Part shown: positions 28,766 through 39,400 of the stretch, in pieces
Position numbering within the stretch: the stretch's first letter is position 1
Layout: each line of letters begins with the position of its first letter
Translations under genes and position numbers: made by a program
Notes under the pieces: model-generated
The model's database searches: none
What the model was told of the DNA's origin: nothing
What the model saw: only the letters and a program-made list of their open reading frames with translations
Assembly (NCBI RefSeq): GCF_026965535.1
Contig: NZ_CP114039.1
Location: 3,162,001-3,226,000, forward strand
Direction: 5' to 3'
DNA length: 64,000 bases
Source of the DNA: Corallococcus sp. NCRR
GTDB taxonomy: Bacteria > Myxococcota > Myxococcia > Myxococcales > Myxococcaceae

Positions 28766-29967
28766 GCCTGCGCGTGCTACTGGTGGACGACGGCATGGCG
28801 GACCGCCTCGCGGTCAGCCGCGCGCTGGCGAGGGACCCGGACATGCAGTGGGAAGTGGTGCCCATGTCCAACGCGGAGGACGCGCTGGCGTATTTGTCCG
28901 GCAACCCGGTGGACGCGATGCTGCTCGACTACCACCTGCCCGGCATGAACGGCGTCGCCCTGTTGCAGAAGGTCGCGGCGCTGGGACTGCCCCGCGTGCC
29001 CGCCGTGGTGGTGCTCACCGGCAGCGGCAACGAGCGCGTGGCGGTGGACGCCATGAAGGCCGGCGCCAACGACTACCTGGTGAAGGAGGCCTTCAGCCCG
29101 GAGCGCCTGCGCCGCAGCCTCAAGACCGCGGTGGACACGGTGCAGATGACGCGCGAGCTGGAGGAGCGCCGCCTGCGCGCCGAGCGCGCCGAGGCCGCCG
29201 CCCGCGAGGCCCTGGCCGTGCGCGACGAGCTCTTCTCGCTGGCGACGCATGACTTGAAGGGCCCGCTGCAGATCATGACGCTCAACGCCCAGGTGCTGCG
29301 CCGGCAGATTCCCGCCGCCGCGATGACGCCCGCGCTGGAGACGCGCCTGGGCCACATCGTGCGCGCGGCGCACCGCATGGGCGAGCTCATCGACCACTTC
29401 CTGGAGGTGACGCGCGGTCAGGAGCGCCCCCTCAAGCGCGAGCCCATGGACCTGCTGGCCATGGCGAGCGGCAAGGTGCGCGAGCTGGAGGCCAACGCGT
29501 CACGCCACCGCTTCGTCCTGGAGGTGCCGGAGGGGCGCGACTTCACCGGCGAGTGGGACGCGCACGCCCTGGAGCGCGTGCTGGAGAACCTGATAGGCAA
29601 CGCGGTGAAGTACAGCGCCGCGGACTCCACCGTCATCGTGCGCCTGGCGGTGGAGGAGGAGGAGACGCAGCAGTTCGTGCTGCTCTCCGTGACGGACCAG
29701 GGCATCGGCATCCCGGCGGAGGACCTGCCCTTCGTCTTCGAGCGCTTCCACCGCGGGCGCAACGTGTCCCAGGACGTGTCCGGCAGCGGCGTGGGGCTGG
29801 CCAGCGCGCGCCGCATGGTGGAGCTGCACGGGGGCACGCTCGCCGTGCGCAGCGTGGAGGGGCAGGGCTCCACCTTCACCGTGCGCCTGCCCCGGGGCAT
29901 CGTGCTCTCCGCCGGGCCCGCGCAGTCCACGCCGGTCCGTGGCGGCTCCGAGCACACCGCGCCTTAG
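28762..29967 (+). CDS. Receiver - histidine kinase, end of the phytochrome operon
   Basis: A 401-residue protein: receiver (about 4-125; acceptor in AMLLDYHLPGMNG, lysine in DYLVKEAF), a coiled-coil linker rich in E/R/A, HisKA helix (LATHDLKGPLQIMTLNAQVL), and HATPase with NLIGNAVKYS and GSGVGLASARRMVELHGG. It can receive phosphate and start a further relay, so light signalling here has two receivers. The start overlaps the preceding stop by ATGA. Downstream, the convergent DUF420 gene begins after 10 bp with no terminator visible. Confidence 0.9.
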   Translation: MSLRVLLVDDGMADRLAVSRALARDPDMQWEVVPMSNAEDALAYLSGNPVDAMLLDYHLPGMNGVALLQKVAALGLPRVPAVVVLTGSGNERVAVDAMKAGANDYLVKEAFSPERLRRSLKTAVDTVQMTRELEERRLRAERAEAAAREALAVRDELFSLATHDLKGPLQIMTLNAQVLRRQIPAAAMTPALETRLGHIVRAAHRMGELIDHFLEVTRGQERPLKREPMDLLAMASGKVRELEANASRHRFVLEVPEGRDFTGEWDAHALERVLENLIGNAVKYSAADSTVIVRLAVEEEETQQFVLLSVTDQGIGIPAEDLPFVFERFHRGRNVSQDVSGSGVGLASARRMVELHGGTLAVRSVEGQGSTFTVRLPRGIVLSAGPAQSTPVRGGSEHTAP

Positions 29968-29977
29968 CGCGAAAGCT

Positions 29978-30547
29978 TCAGGACACCGCGGGCACGCCGC
30001 CGCGCAGCATGAAGAACACCACCACGCCCGTCACCGACACGTAGAGCCAGATGGGCGCCAGCCACCGGGTCACCTTGCGGTGCCGGGCGAACTGCTGCCG
30101 CCAGGAGAAGTAGAAGGCCACCAGCGCCATGGGCAGCACCGGCATGGACAGGAGCACGTGGCTGGCCAGCAGCGTCAGGTACAGCCCGCGGAAGTCGCCC
30201 ACGTAGCGCGTGTCCCCGTGCACGAAGTGGTAGGCGAGGTAGCCCACCAGGAACAGCGCGGACGCGGCGAACGCGCTCACCATCAGGTTCTGGTGCACCT
30301 TGCGCGCGCCCCGCTTGATGGCCACCCAGCCGCCCAACAGCAGCGCCGCCGCCGTCGCGTTGAGCCCCGCGTTCACCGCCGGCATGAAGCGCAGGTCCAC
30401 GCCCATGCCCGCGCCCCCGCGCCGGATGAGCAGCAGCCACGCCAGCAGCGCCAGCGCGCCGGCGGACACCACGCCAATCGCGATGAAGAAGGAGCGGTCG
30501 TTGGCGGACGGGGATGACGGGGTGAACCCGGAAGCGGCGTTGGACAT
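29978..30547 (-). CDS. DUF420 membrane protein (CtaM-like)
   Basis: A 189-residue protein with five predicted membrane helices. It has the DUF420 pattern, including KVHQNLMVSAF and YHFVHGDTRY, with conserved histidines. Members such as CtaM are needed to assemble heme-copper oxidases. No oxidase genes are in the window, so the link to respiration is by family only. A 16-bp palindrome lies 45 bp upstream of its start. Confidence 0.85.
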   Translation of the reverse strand: MSNAASGFTPSSPSANDRSFFIAIGVVSAGALALLAWLLLIRRGGAGMGVDLRFMPAVNAGLNATAAALLLGGWVAIKRGARKVHQNLMVSAFAASALFLVGYLAYHFVHGDTRYVGDFRGLYLTLLASHVLLSMPVLPMALVAFYFSWRQQFARHRKVTRWLAPIWLYVSVTGVVVFFMLRGGVPAVS

Positions 30548-30592
30548 GCCCCCCTTGTGGACCGCGTCCAGACGGCTTGCAACAGGGAGCCC

Positions 30593-30608
30593 CAGCGGAA
30601 TTCCGCTG
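30593..30608. promoter_or_regulatory. 16-bp palindrome in the divergent promoter region
   Basis: CAGCGGAA is followed directly by its reverse complement TTCCGCTG. It sits between the DUF420 gene and the exported redox-like operon and could control either. No regulator gene is adjacent. Confidence 0.5.
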
Positions 30609-30722
30609 ACGTCTACATGTCGGTTGAATGGAATCGGTTAGGTCAACTGGATCTCAAACCGGAAATTCCTTCATACTTCGGTCCACTGCGTCACCCCCGA
30701 CCCCCCCTCTCGGAGGTTCCCC

Positions 30723-32705
30723 GTGTTCAGCGTGCGTTGCCTTGCCCCCCTGGCGAGCGCCGCCCTCCTGCTCGCCCTGCCCGCAGCCGCTGAGGAAGCG
30801 GTGTGCGCGCCCGTGGCGAAAGTCCCCTTGGAGCGGCACTTACGTCAGCTTTCTCTCGACTTGCTGGGACGTCCTCCGACCATGGAGGAGTACAAGGCGT
30901 TCCAGGCCAAGGGCTCCGTCACGGCGGAAGACGTCCGCGCGATGATGAAGGACGAATCCTTCTACGCGCGGATGCGCAACTACCACCGCGCGCTCCTGCG
31001 CTCGAACATCAGCGGCAGCGTGCAGGGCAACGGCGACTACCGCGTGTCCGGCACGCCGCTGAGCTTCGCGGGCAACAACTCCAACAACCTGCGCGGTGGC
31101 CAGAGCCAGCGCTGTGATGGAGAGATTGCCCAGGACAGCTGCACGGCGAACCCGCAGGACCCGCACCAGAGTGGCTCCACGGCCCCCGCCTGCCGCGACG
31201 CGCAGGGCATCCCGCTGCCGGTCAGCTACGACTACGACACGAACTACTACCAGTGCCGCCAGCTGGACGTGAACTCCACGGCGCCGGAGCTGAAGTTCGC
31301 GGACTGCAACGCGCTGAAGGCGAACGCGACGTACGGCAAGTACGTGAACTTCTGCGACAACCGCTACCTGGCGTCCGCGGGCAAGTCCGTGGGCTACCTG
31401 TGCCTGCCGGACCCGAACAAGAACACCACCAACGTGCTGGTGGCGGAGCCGTCCTCGGGCGTCATCACCGCCTGGGTGAACCCGGATCAGAGCGCGAACC
31501 TGAAGCGGCTGGACCGCTGCGGGTTCGACATCTCGAAGGGCGCGGACGGCAAGCCGCTCGCGGCCGGCAAGTGGAGGGCGCAGACGGGATGCGTGCAGCG
31601 CGAGGGCTATGTCACCACCCAGGTGCAGCCCTACTGGTCCACCACCACGGAGACCGTGAAGGTGTGCGCCGTGGAGGCGCAGGACCGCGCGTTGAACCCG
31701 TACACGGGCGAGTCCTGTGAGACGGCGCGCTTCAACAGCGACCGCAGCTGCGGCTGCGGCGACAAGATGCGCCGCTGCGAAATCACCGACGTGCACACCG
31801 CGCGCGTCGCCGCCTTCAACGAGGAGCCGCTCTACATCACGGACTCCGTGGTGCGCAACGACGAGCCCTACTTCAACATCCTCACCACCCGCCGCTCCTT
31901 CGTGAACGGCACGCTGTCGGAGTTCTACAAGCAGCGCCAGGGCGCGGGCGTCTTCAGCATCAAGTCCCCCGCGGACGCGGCCACGCTGCCCGCCGTGACG
32001 TACGCGAACACCACCCAGTGGAATGAGTACGTCCGCGACAGCACCCACTCCGGCGTGCTCACCACGCCCGCGTTCCTCTACCGCTTCCCCACGCAGCGCG
32101 CCCGCGTGAACGAGTTCTACGAGGCGTTCCTCTGCAAGCACTTCGCCCCGGCCGCGGACGCGTCCCTGCCGCCCCCGGACGACGCGTGCAACCGCGAGAA
32201 CAACCTGGCCAAGCGCTGCGGCTGCAACTACTGCCACGCCACCATCGAGCCCACGGGCGCGCACTGGGGCCGCTACGCGGAGCGCTCCGCGCTGTTCCTG
32301 TCCCCGGACCAGTTCCCCCGCCTGGACGTGAAGTGCCGCGACTGCGCCCTCGCCGGCAACACCACCTGCGACAACGAGTGCAGCCAGTACGTGATGCAGG
32401 CCTTCGACGGTGACGGCGCCAACTCGCTGGGCCTCCTGAAGACCTACCTCTACCGCAGCGCGGACGAGGAGAAGAACATCGAGGGCGGCCCGCAGGCGCT
32501 GGTGAAGCGGATGATGGAGACGGGCGACCTGGAGCGCTGCACCGTCAAGCGCGTCTGGAACGAGTTCCTGGGCCGCGCCATGACGGCCGAGGAGCAGCGC
32601 ATGTACCTGCAGACGCTGTCGCAGGACTTCGCCAAGAACAACCACAGCCTCAAGGGCCTCATCGAGCAGGTGGTGATGTCCGACGCGTACCGGAGGATCG
32701 ACTGA
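30723..32705 (+). CDS. Exported CxxCH protein, DUF1549/DUF1588-like
   Basis: A 660-residue exported protein from GTG 30723, with GGAGG 6 bases upstream. The signal peptide ends LALPAAAEE. The first domain (LSLDLLGRPPTMEEYKAF) resembles DUF1549/DUF1587 modules of planctomycete cytochrome-associated proteins. The C-terminal part has CGCNYCHATIEPTGAHWG, a heme-c motif in a DUF1588-like setting. The middle is cysteine-rich with many CxxxC spacings. It is the first of five co-directional genes. It probably binds heme outside the cytoplasm; the substrate is unknown. Confidence 0.72.
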   Translation: MFSVRCLAPLASAALLLALPAAAEEAVCAPVAKVPLERHLRQLSLDLLGRPPTMEEYKAFQAKGSVTAEDVRAMMKDESFYARMRNYHRALLRSNISGSVQGNGDYRVSGTPLSFAGNNSNNLRGGQSQRCDGEIAQDSCTANPQDPHQSGSTAPACRDAQGIPLPVSYDYDTNYYQCRQLDVNSTAPELKFADCNALKANATYGKYVNFCDNRYLASAGKSVGYLCLPDPNKNTTNVLVAEPSSGVITAWVNPDQSANLKRLDRCGFDISKGADGKPLAAGKWRAQTGCVQREGYVTTQVQPYWSTTTETVKVCAVEAQDRALNPYTGESCETARFNSDRSCGCGDKMRRCEITDVHTARVAAFNEEPLYITDSVVRNDEPYFNILTTRRSFVNGTLSEFYKQRQGAGVFSIKSPADAATLPAVTYANTTQWNEYVRDSTHSGVLTTPAFLYRFPTQRARVNEFYEAFLCKHFAPAADASLPPPDDACNRENNLAKRCGCNYCHATIEPTGAHWGRYAERSALFLSPDQFPRLDVKCRDCALAGNTTCDNECSQYVMQAFDGDGANSLGLLKTYLYRSADEEKNIEGGPQALVKRMMETGDLERCTVKRVWNEFLGRAMTAEEQRMYLQTLSQDFAKNNHSLKGLIEQVVMSDAYRRID

Positions 32706-33376
32706 TGCGCCGCCTTCTGCTGACCGCGCTGCTCGCGCTCGCCACGGGCTGCACCCAGGGCTCCGTGGACGTCCCCGCCAAGCCCGTCCCGCTGGACGCC
32801 CAGCTGGACCCGGTGCCCAACCCGCACGGGAACACGGACCAGATCGACCCGCTGCCGGACCCGGAGGCCCAGGGGGGCAGCGTGGGCCGCGCGCCCCGCC
32901 GCCTCACCGTCGCGCAGCTCAAGGAGTCCATCCGCATCGCCGTGGGCATGGAGTGGGACGAGCTGGAGTCCCGCGCCCAGTCGCTGGGCCGCGCCGACTA
33001 CGCGCTCATCACCTCCGAGAACACGGAGCCCAACCTCGTCTTCGCCCGCTTCCTGGACGACGGCGCGCGCAAGGTCTGCATCGCCCAGGCGCAGAAGGAC
33101 ATCGCGCAGGCGGACGTTTCCCTGCGCACCCTGGGGCGCACGCTGCCCACGCCCATGAGCGACCTGACCAAGCTCACGGACGCGCAGGTGGACGAGACGC
33201 TCGTGTACCTCTCCACCCGGTTCTGGGGCGCGCCCCTCGCCGGTGAGGAGCTCACGCGCTACGCGACGTTCTTCCGCAAGGCCGCCGCCCGGGCCGAAAC
33301 CCTCAAGAAGCGCGACCAGGCGCTGGCGGTGGTCTGCATCGCCATGCTGACGGACTCGCGCTTCATCACCTACTGA
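32705..33376 (+). CDS. Lipoprotein with degenerate DUF1587/DUF1595-like segments
   Basis: A 223-residue lipoprotein, signal ending ALATGC. RRLTVAQLKESIRIAVG resembles the N-terminal DUF1587 motif, and LAVVCIAMLTDSRFITY resembles the end of DUF1595-type modules. It therefore looks like a shrunken relative or missing half of the upstream gene product, without a CxxCH of its own. Its ATG overlaps the preceding stop by one base, so the two are coupled. The function is unknown. Confidence 0.68.
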   Translation: MRRLLLTALLALATGCTQGSVDVPAKPVPLDAQLDPVPNPHGNTDQIDPLPDPEAQGGSVGRAPRRLTVAQLKESIRIAVGMEWDELESRAQSLGRADYALITSENTEPNLVFARFLDDGARKVCIAQAQKDIAQADVSLRTLGRTLPTPMSDLTKLTDAQVDETLVYLSTRFWGAPLAGEELTRYATFFRKAAARAETLKKRDQALAVVCIAMLTDSRFITY

Positions 33377-33393
33377 CCTTGACGGTGCCTGCG

Positions 33394-34797
33394 ATGAAGA
33401 AGACACGCCAAGACGACCTCAGCTCCCCCGAGCGCCGCACCTTCCTCAAGGCCGGAGCCGGCTTCATGGGCTCCCTCCTGCTGGGAGGCATCCCCTTCAA
33501 GGCCGTGGCCCAGGCGACGAACCTGGCCGCGCCCGACCGCTGCTTCGTGTTCGTGTACTTCAGCGGCGGGTGGGACCAGTTGCTCGCGTTCGACCCGCGT
33601 GACCCGGCGGTGTTCACCGCCGACCGCGTCTCCGAGACGCGCATCATGCCGGGCTACAGCCTGCTGACCGACTCGCGCTTCCAGCAGACGCCCATCGTCC
33701 CCAAGACGCGCGCGGGCGCGGACGCCCCGGCGATGACCTTCGGGCCCGCGGTGGGCGCGCTGGCGGACCACTACGACCTGATGACGGTGGTGCGCGGCAT
33801 CAACATGAGCACGCTCACCCACGAGGTGGGCTACCGCTACTTCCTCACCGGGAAGATGCCCATCGGCAGCGCGGCGCGCGGCTCCTCCACCGCGACGGAG
33901 ATCGTGGGCCAGATGAAGCCCACGGTGCCCATCCCGTCCATCGCCCAGGGCGTGGAGTCCTACAACGACCGCTACGGCGGCTACGCCAACGCGCTGCGCG
34001 TCAGCGGCCTGGCGGACCTGGTGCTCACGCTGGATCCGCCTGTCGCCGCGCGCCAGCTGGACAGCGAAATCGAGAAGAGCCTCATCGACCTCAACGGCCA
34101 GCCCATCACCTGCGAGGAGCAGGCGCTCACCGCGCGGGGCGTGGGCACGGCCTATGAGAGCAGCCGCGGCCAGATGCAGACGGTGATGGAGAACAAGCTG
34201 TCGGACTCGTTCCGCTTCCAGCTGGCGGCCAACCAGGCCGTGCGCGACTTCTACGGGCTCAACGGCCAGTCCTACCCGTACAACAGCGCCGCGGGCCGCG
34301 CCGCCATGGTGGCCACCGCCCTGAAGAAGGGCATCAGCCAGTGCGTGTCCATCAACCTGGCCGGCGGCCTGGACACCCACTTCGGCACGCAGCAGACGCA
34401 CGCGACCAACCAGCGGACCGGATTCGACGCGCTGAACCTGTTGGTGAATGATCTCCGCCAGACGGCGCACCCCGGCGGCGGCAACTTCATGGACCACACC
34501 ACCATCCTGGTGTTCAGCGAGTTCGCTCGCACGCCCACCATCAACGCCACGGGCGGCCGTGACCACCACCTGTCCAACAGCTGCCTGATGATGGGCGCGG
34601 GCATCAAGCACAACCGGGTGGTGGGCCGCAGCGGTGACATCGGCATGTCGCCGGGCCTGGTGGACCTGCGCACGGGCGACAACGATCCGAACGGCTCCAA
34701 CATCTTCCCCGAGCACATCATCGCGACGGTGCTGGCCTCGGCGAAGCTGGACTACAGCATCACGCGGGTGGACCCGCTGCGGTTCATCCTTGCCTGA
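33394..34797 (+). CDS. DUF1501 family protein, Tat-exported
   Basis: A 467-residue protein with a twin-arginine signal (SPERRTFLKAGAGFMG). It carries the DUF1501 signature: AGGLDTHFGTQQ, then FSEFARTPTINATGGRDHH, a sulfatase/phosphatase-like fold with metal-ligand-type D, H and E residues. DUF1501 genes usually travel with DUF1587/1592/1588 genes, as here. ATG 33394 was preferred to TTG 33379 because it starts the Tat leader. Tat export suggests it folds, perhaps around a metal, before crossing the membrane. Confidence 0.85.
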   Translation: MKKTRQDDLSSPERRTFLKAGAGFMGSLLLGGIPFKAVAQATNLAAPDRCFVFVYFSGGWDQLLAFDPRDPAVFTADRVSETRIMPGYSLLTDSRFQQTPIVPKTRAGADAPAMTFGPAVGALADHYDLMTVVRGINMSTLTHEVGYRYFLTGKMPIGSAARGSSTATEIVGQMKPTVPIPSIAQGVESYNDRYGGYANALRVSGLADLVLTLDPPVAARQLDSEIEKSLIDLNGQPITCEEQALTARGVGTAYESSRGQMQTVMENKLSDSFRFQLAANQAVRDFYGLNGQSYPYNSAAGRAAMVATALKKGISQCVSINLAGGLDTHFGTQQTHATNQRTGFDALNLLVNDLRQTAHPGGGNFMDHTTILVFSEFARTPTINATGGRDHHLSNSCLMMGAGIKHNRVVGRSGDIGMSPGLVDLRTGDNDPNGSNIFPEHIIATVLASAKLDYSITRVDPLRFILA

Positions 34798-34803
34798 ACC
34801 TTG

Positions 34804-36366
34804 ATGAGCACTCCCCTCCTGCGTCCCCGTCCGCGCCATGGTTCCCCCGCCGTGGCGCGCTTCCTCCCCACCTCGCTCCTGCTGATGTCCGCGGTGCTGT
34901 CCGCCGCGTGCGGCGAGGACGCACCGCCGGGCAGCGACCCGGCGAAGCCCGCGGTCTTCACGGCCACCCAGGTCACCACGGCGCAGTCCCTGGCCGCGGT
35001 GCCCGGCTTCGCGGACCAGTCCGGCGGCGGCATCTTCGCCACCGCGAAGGGCGAGGCCGTGCGCCTGCGCCTGGACGGCACCCAGGCCGCGCTCGCCGCC
35101 CACCCGCGGAACACGGCGGCATTGGGCGCCGTGCGCGCCACCTTCCGCCTGGGGCCGCACAGCGCCCTGGTGGAGACCGACCGCGGCCTGTTCCTCGCGG
35201 ACCAGGGCTGGCTCATCGAACCCTTGTGGCAGGAGGTGCTGGGCACCGGCATCGTCGCCACCGCGCAGACCGCGGACGGCGCCGCGTGGATTGCCCACCC
35301 CAAGGGCCTGTTCCAGATTCAGGGCGGCGTGCTCGCGTCGCTGAAGCTGTCCGGGCAGCCGCTCACCGGCATCACCGCCATGACGGCCGCGCCCGCGGAG
35401 GACGGCCTCGCGGGGCTGTGGTTCGCGCGCGAGGGCAAGCTGAACGTGGTGGTGGCGTCCGCGCCGGGCGTCTACCAGGTGCGCGGCACGGACGCGCCGC
35501 TTTCGGGCGGTGAGACGGTGCGCGCGCTCGCGGGGTTGGGCGCGGGCACGGGCGCGGCGGGGGAGGTCTGGGTGCTCACCAGCACCCGCCTATTGCGCCG
35601 GAACACGGACGGCTGGAGCACGGTGTCGCTGCCGGCCCTGCCCGAGCAGCTCATGAGCGCGGGGCGCTACCTCTGGGCCCGCGCCGGAGACCGGCTCTTC
35701 ACCTACGACGCGGACGCGAAGGTCTGGGGCTCCGCGGAGGGGCTGCCGTCCGGCTCGGTGACGCTGCTGGCCGCGGACGAGAGCGGCTGCGCGTGGGTGC
35801 GCGTGGGCGAGCAGGCCCTGGCCATCAGCCAGACGCCGGCGCCGCGCGTGACGGGCATGCACCAGGGCATGCTGGTGGTGGAGGACGGGCTGGTGGTCCA
35901 GGCCCGCCTGCCGCCGGGCACTCCGCCCAAGAGCGTCCACTTCCAACTGGAGGGCCAGGAGGTCCAGGCCACCGGGCCCGCGTTCAGCATGGGCGGCCTG
36001 GAGGCCGACGGCGAGACGCTCAAGGCGTTCTCCTTCTCCTCGCTGGCGCCGGGCGGCCACACGCTGAGCGTGGTGTCCCGCTTCGAGGACGGCTCGGAGG
36101 CGCGCCGGCAGATGCCCTTCACCTACCAGCCGCTCACCACGGTCCCCAGCTGGGCGCGCGACATCCGCCCCGTGCACGAGGCCCGCTGCGCCAAGTGCCA
36201 CACCACCAGCCCTGGCCGGCCGCTGAACACCTACGAGTTGTGGAAGTCCAACGCCCAGCTCATCAACGCGGCGGTGCGCGACCTGCGCATGCCCGCGGAC
36301 GGGCCGTTGGATCCGCAGGGCATCGCCCTCATCCAGCGTTGGGTGTCTTCCGGCGCGCTGCCCTGA
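34804..36366 (+). CDS. Lipoprotein with beta-propeller-like body and C-terminal heme-c motif
   Basis: A 520-residue lipoprotein; the signal ends VLSAAC. The body shows repeated blade-like units (GGGIFATAKGEAVRLRLDG, then ALVETDRGLFLADQGW and LLRRNTDGWSTVSLP), suggesting a propeller. Near the C-terminus lies RCAKCHTT (CxxCH) followed by the LRMP and QRWVSSGA pattern of a small cytochrome c domain. It would carry one covalent heme at the outer membrane or surface. It starts 6 bp after the DUF1501 gene. Confidence 0.75.
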   Translation: MSTPLLRPRPRHGSPAVARFLPTSLLLMSAVLSAACGEDAPPGSDPAKPAVFTATQVTTAQSLAAVPGFADQSGGGIFATAKGEAVRLRLDGTQAALAAHPRNTAALGAVRATFRLGPHSALVETDRGLFLADQGWLIEPLWQEVLGTGIVATAQTADGAAWIAHPKGLFQIQGGVLASLKLSGQPLTGITAMTAAPAEDGLAGLWFAREGKLNVVVASAPGVYQVRGTDAPLSGGETVRALAGLGAGTGAAGEVWVLTSTRLLRRNTDGWSTVSLPALPEQLMSAGRYLWARAGDRLFTYDADAKVWGSAEGLPSGSVTLLAADESGCAWVRVGEQALAISQTPAPRVTGMHQGMLVVEDGLVVQARLPPGTPPKSVHFQLEGQEVQATGPAFSMGGLEADGETLKAFSFSSLAPGGHTLSVVSRFEDGSEARRQMPFTYQPLTTVPSWARDIRPVHEARCAKCHTTSPGRPLNTYELWKSNAQLINAAVRDLRMPADGPLDPQGIALIQRWVSSGALP

Positions 36367-36401
36367 AGTCCCTGCTTCAAGACCGCTTCCGAGGCACCCC
36401 C

Positions 36402-39400
36402 ATGAAACGTCTCCTCCGCGCCACCCCCCTGTGCGCGCTGCTGACCCTGGCCTGTGACGGTGAGCTCAAGCCCGCCGAGCAGCTTCCCTACGTGGGCCCC
36501 TGCGAGGGCCTGGCCCCGCTGACGCTGTCGGCGGAGCCCACGACGGTGCGCTCCGGCAGCGTGGCCACGCTGACGGCCGGCGGCGGCAGCGGCCGCTACA
36601 CCTACCGCGCGGAGGCGGGCGGCTCCTCCGGCGACATGCGCGGCAACCGCTTCGTCGCGGGCGCCACGCCGGGCGAGGACACGCTGACGGTGGTGGACGA
36701 GCAGTGCGGCGGCGCCACCAGCGTGAAGGTGAAGGTCATCGCCGGCTTCGGCGTCGCGCCCGCGCGCGCGATGCTGCGGCCGGGCACGTCCTTCCAGATC
36801 CGCATCGAAGGGCTGGTGGGCACGGCGGCCTTCACGCTCACCACCAACGGCTCCGGCGCCACGCTCACCGACGCGGGCCTCTACACGGCGGGGCAGGTGG
36901 AGGCGCAGGACGTCATCACGGTGCGCGACACGAAGTCCGGCGACACGGTGGCGCTCCAGTACACCGTGAGCAAGGCCGCGAAGCTGGTGGGCGACCCGCT
37001 GTACCTGGGCGTGCCTTCCGGCAGCTCCGCGCCGCTGGGCACCGCGGGCGGCACGGACACCGTGACGTGGACGAAGAAGTCCGGCCCCGGCTCCGTGGTG
37101 AACGGCCGCGTCGTGGTGGAGGCGGGGGCGACGGGCACCATCGTGGTGGAGGCGAAGGACGCCTTCACCGGCGACGTGGCCCCGGTGTCGGTGCGCGTGC
37201 TGGATGAGCTGACGCGGCCCCTGCTGGCGCACGGCAAGCTGTCGGACGTGGCCACGCTGGTGACCGCGGACTTCGACGGGGACGGCATCCAGGACCTGGC
37301 CGTGGGCCAGCGCGAGAGCGAGCTGTCACGTCCCACGGGCGGCGCGGTGTTCATCTACAAGGGCAGCGCTTCCGGCCTGCCCACGAAGCCCACCTGGGTG
37401 CTGACGGGTGAGACCGAGGGCGCGCTCTTCGGCGACATGATGGCCGCGGGGGACCTGGACGGCGACGGCATCGCGGACCTGGCGGTGTCCTCGCCGGCCG
37501 CGGACGTCACCATCGGTGACTCGGGCGCGGTGTACCTCTACACGTTCAAGCCGGGGAAGGCGCCCGCGCTGCTGAGGCCCGCGCTCACCGGCCTGGGCCG
37601 CGGAGGGTTCGGCACGGGCCTGGCCATCGCGGACGCGGATGGCGACGGGGACATGGACCTGTTCGTGGGCTCGCCCGGCGCGGACCTGTCCACCCTCTCC
37701 GGCATCAGCCGGCGCGGCGTCATCGACATCTTCATCCTCACCAGGGGACAGCCCGTTCCGGACCTGCCGGTGGTGCGCCTGGGCGGCCAGGACCTGTTGT
37801 CGGACGGCACGTTCACGCTGAAGAGCACCACGGAGCTGGGCCGCGCGCTCGCCGTGGCGGACCTCAACGACGACGGCCGCCCGGACCTGGCGGCGCTGCA
37901 CCGGCTGACGCGGTTCAACGCGGACGGCTCCACCAACGGGCAGCAGATGGCCGTGGCGGTGTACTTCGCGCGCGACACGGCGCCGCGCTACCGCTCCGCC
38001 GCGGACCTGTACGTGCTGGTGTCCAACACCGCCGTGGAGACGATGGCCAACGAGGGCACCTTCCGCCTGGGCGCCATCCCCGGTGAAGGCAACCGGCCCC
38101 CGTTCCTCGTGGTGATGGCGGACAAGGCGGACGCGCCGGACCTGCGCGCGTCGGGCGGCGTGGCGGCGGCGCAGGACGCGGGCGGCGCGTACCTGTTCGA
38201 CCTGCGGGGCGCGACGCTGGCGGCGGACCCGGCGATGGCGAAGCCCGCGACGGTGCCGCTGGCGAACGCGTACGCGCGCTTCTACGGCGACACGCGCAGC
38301 ATGACCGCGACGCGCAGCTGGGCGGTGATGGACGTGGACGGCACGCCAGGGCCGGAGCTGCTCCTGGGCGCGCCGTACGCGTCGGTGACGGCGGGCACGG
38401 CGACGCTGGGCAACGCGGGCAAGGTGCTGGTGTATCCGCTCACCGGCCTGTCGAAGGACACGGTGATGAACAAGCCGCTCGCGGCGCTGGGCGGCGCGGC
38501 GAAGGCGGAGGTGCTGGGCGCGGGCCTCGCGGCGTGGAACCTGCCGTCCGGCCCGGTGCTGGCGGGCTTCTCCGGCCGCGCGTCCTCCTCCGCGGGCGCC
38601 TTCGTCGGCCGCGTGGATGTCTTCTCCAAGGCGGGCGCGAGCATCGCGGAGTGGTCGCGCGGCGGCATGGACGTCACGGCGAAGGCCAGCGTGGAGCGCT
38701 TCGGTGAGACCGTGGCGGTCGCGCGCCTCAACTCCCAGGTGGTGGCCCTGGTGGGCTCGCCGGGCTTCTCCGGCCCGGGCCCCAACAACGACGGCGCGGA
38801 CATGACCGTGGGCCGCGTGTACACCTTCGACACCGCGGAGCCGGGGAAGGCCATCGTGTCGGGGGAGGGCGCCAGCTCTCCGTGGTACGGCGGCCGCAAC
38901 GTGGGCGTGGACGTGGCGTTCACGGACTTCAACGGCGACGGCCGGCCGGACCTGGTGGCCGGCGCCACGGGGCTCGTCATCCCGGCCACGAACTCCGCCG
39001 TGGCGGAGCGCGACCCCTACGTGGCGAACGCCTGCATGACGACGGCCACGCAGTCGCTGGGCGGGCTGCTGGTGTCGCTGGGCCAGGCGGACGGCACCTT
39101 CAAGCCGGCCTACCGCGTGTTCGCGCCGTCCGTGGTCACCGACTGCGACGACGCCGCGGCGGCCCGGTGCAAGCGCACCAGCATCGGCCGGGGCGTGGTG
39201 GGCGGCTTCGACTTCAACGGCGACGGCAAGCAGGACCTGGCCGTGCTGCGCGACCGGGGCTTCGAGCTGTTCCTGGGCCGCGCGCCCGAGGACGCGTCGC
39301 TCGCGAAGATGACGCTGGCCTGCGACCCCCTCTACTCCTCCTACTTCTCCGCCGCGACCGCCGGGCTGCAGACGTCCGCGCCCGCCGCGCTGGGCGACCT

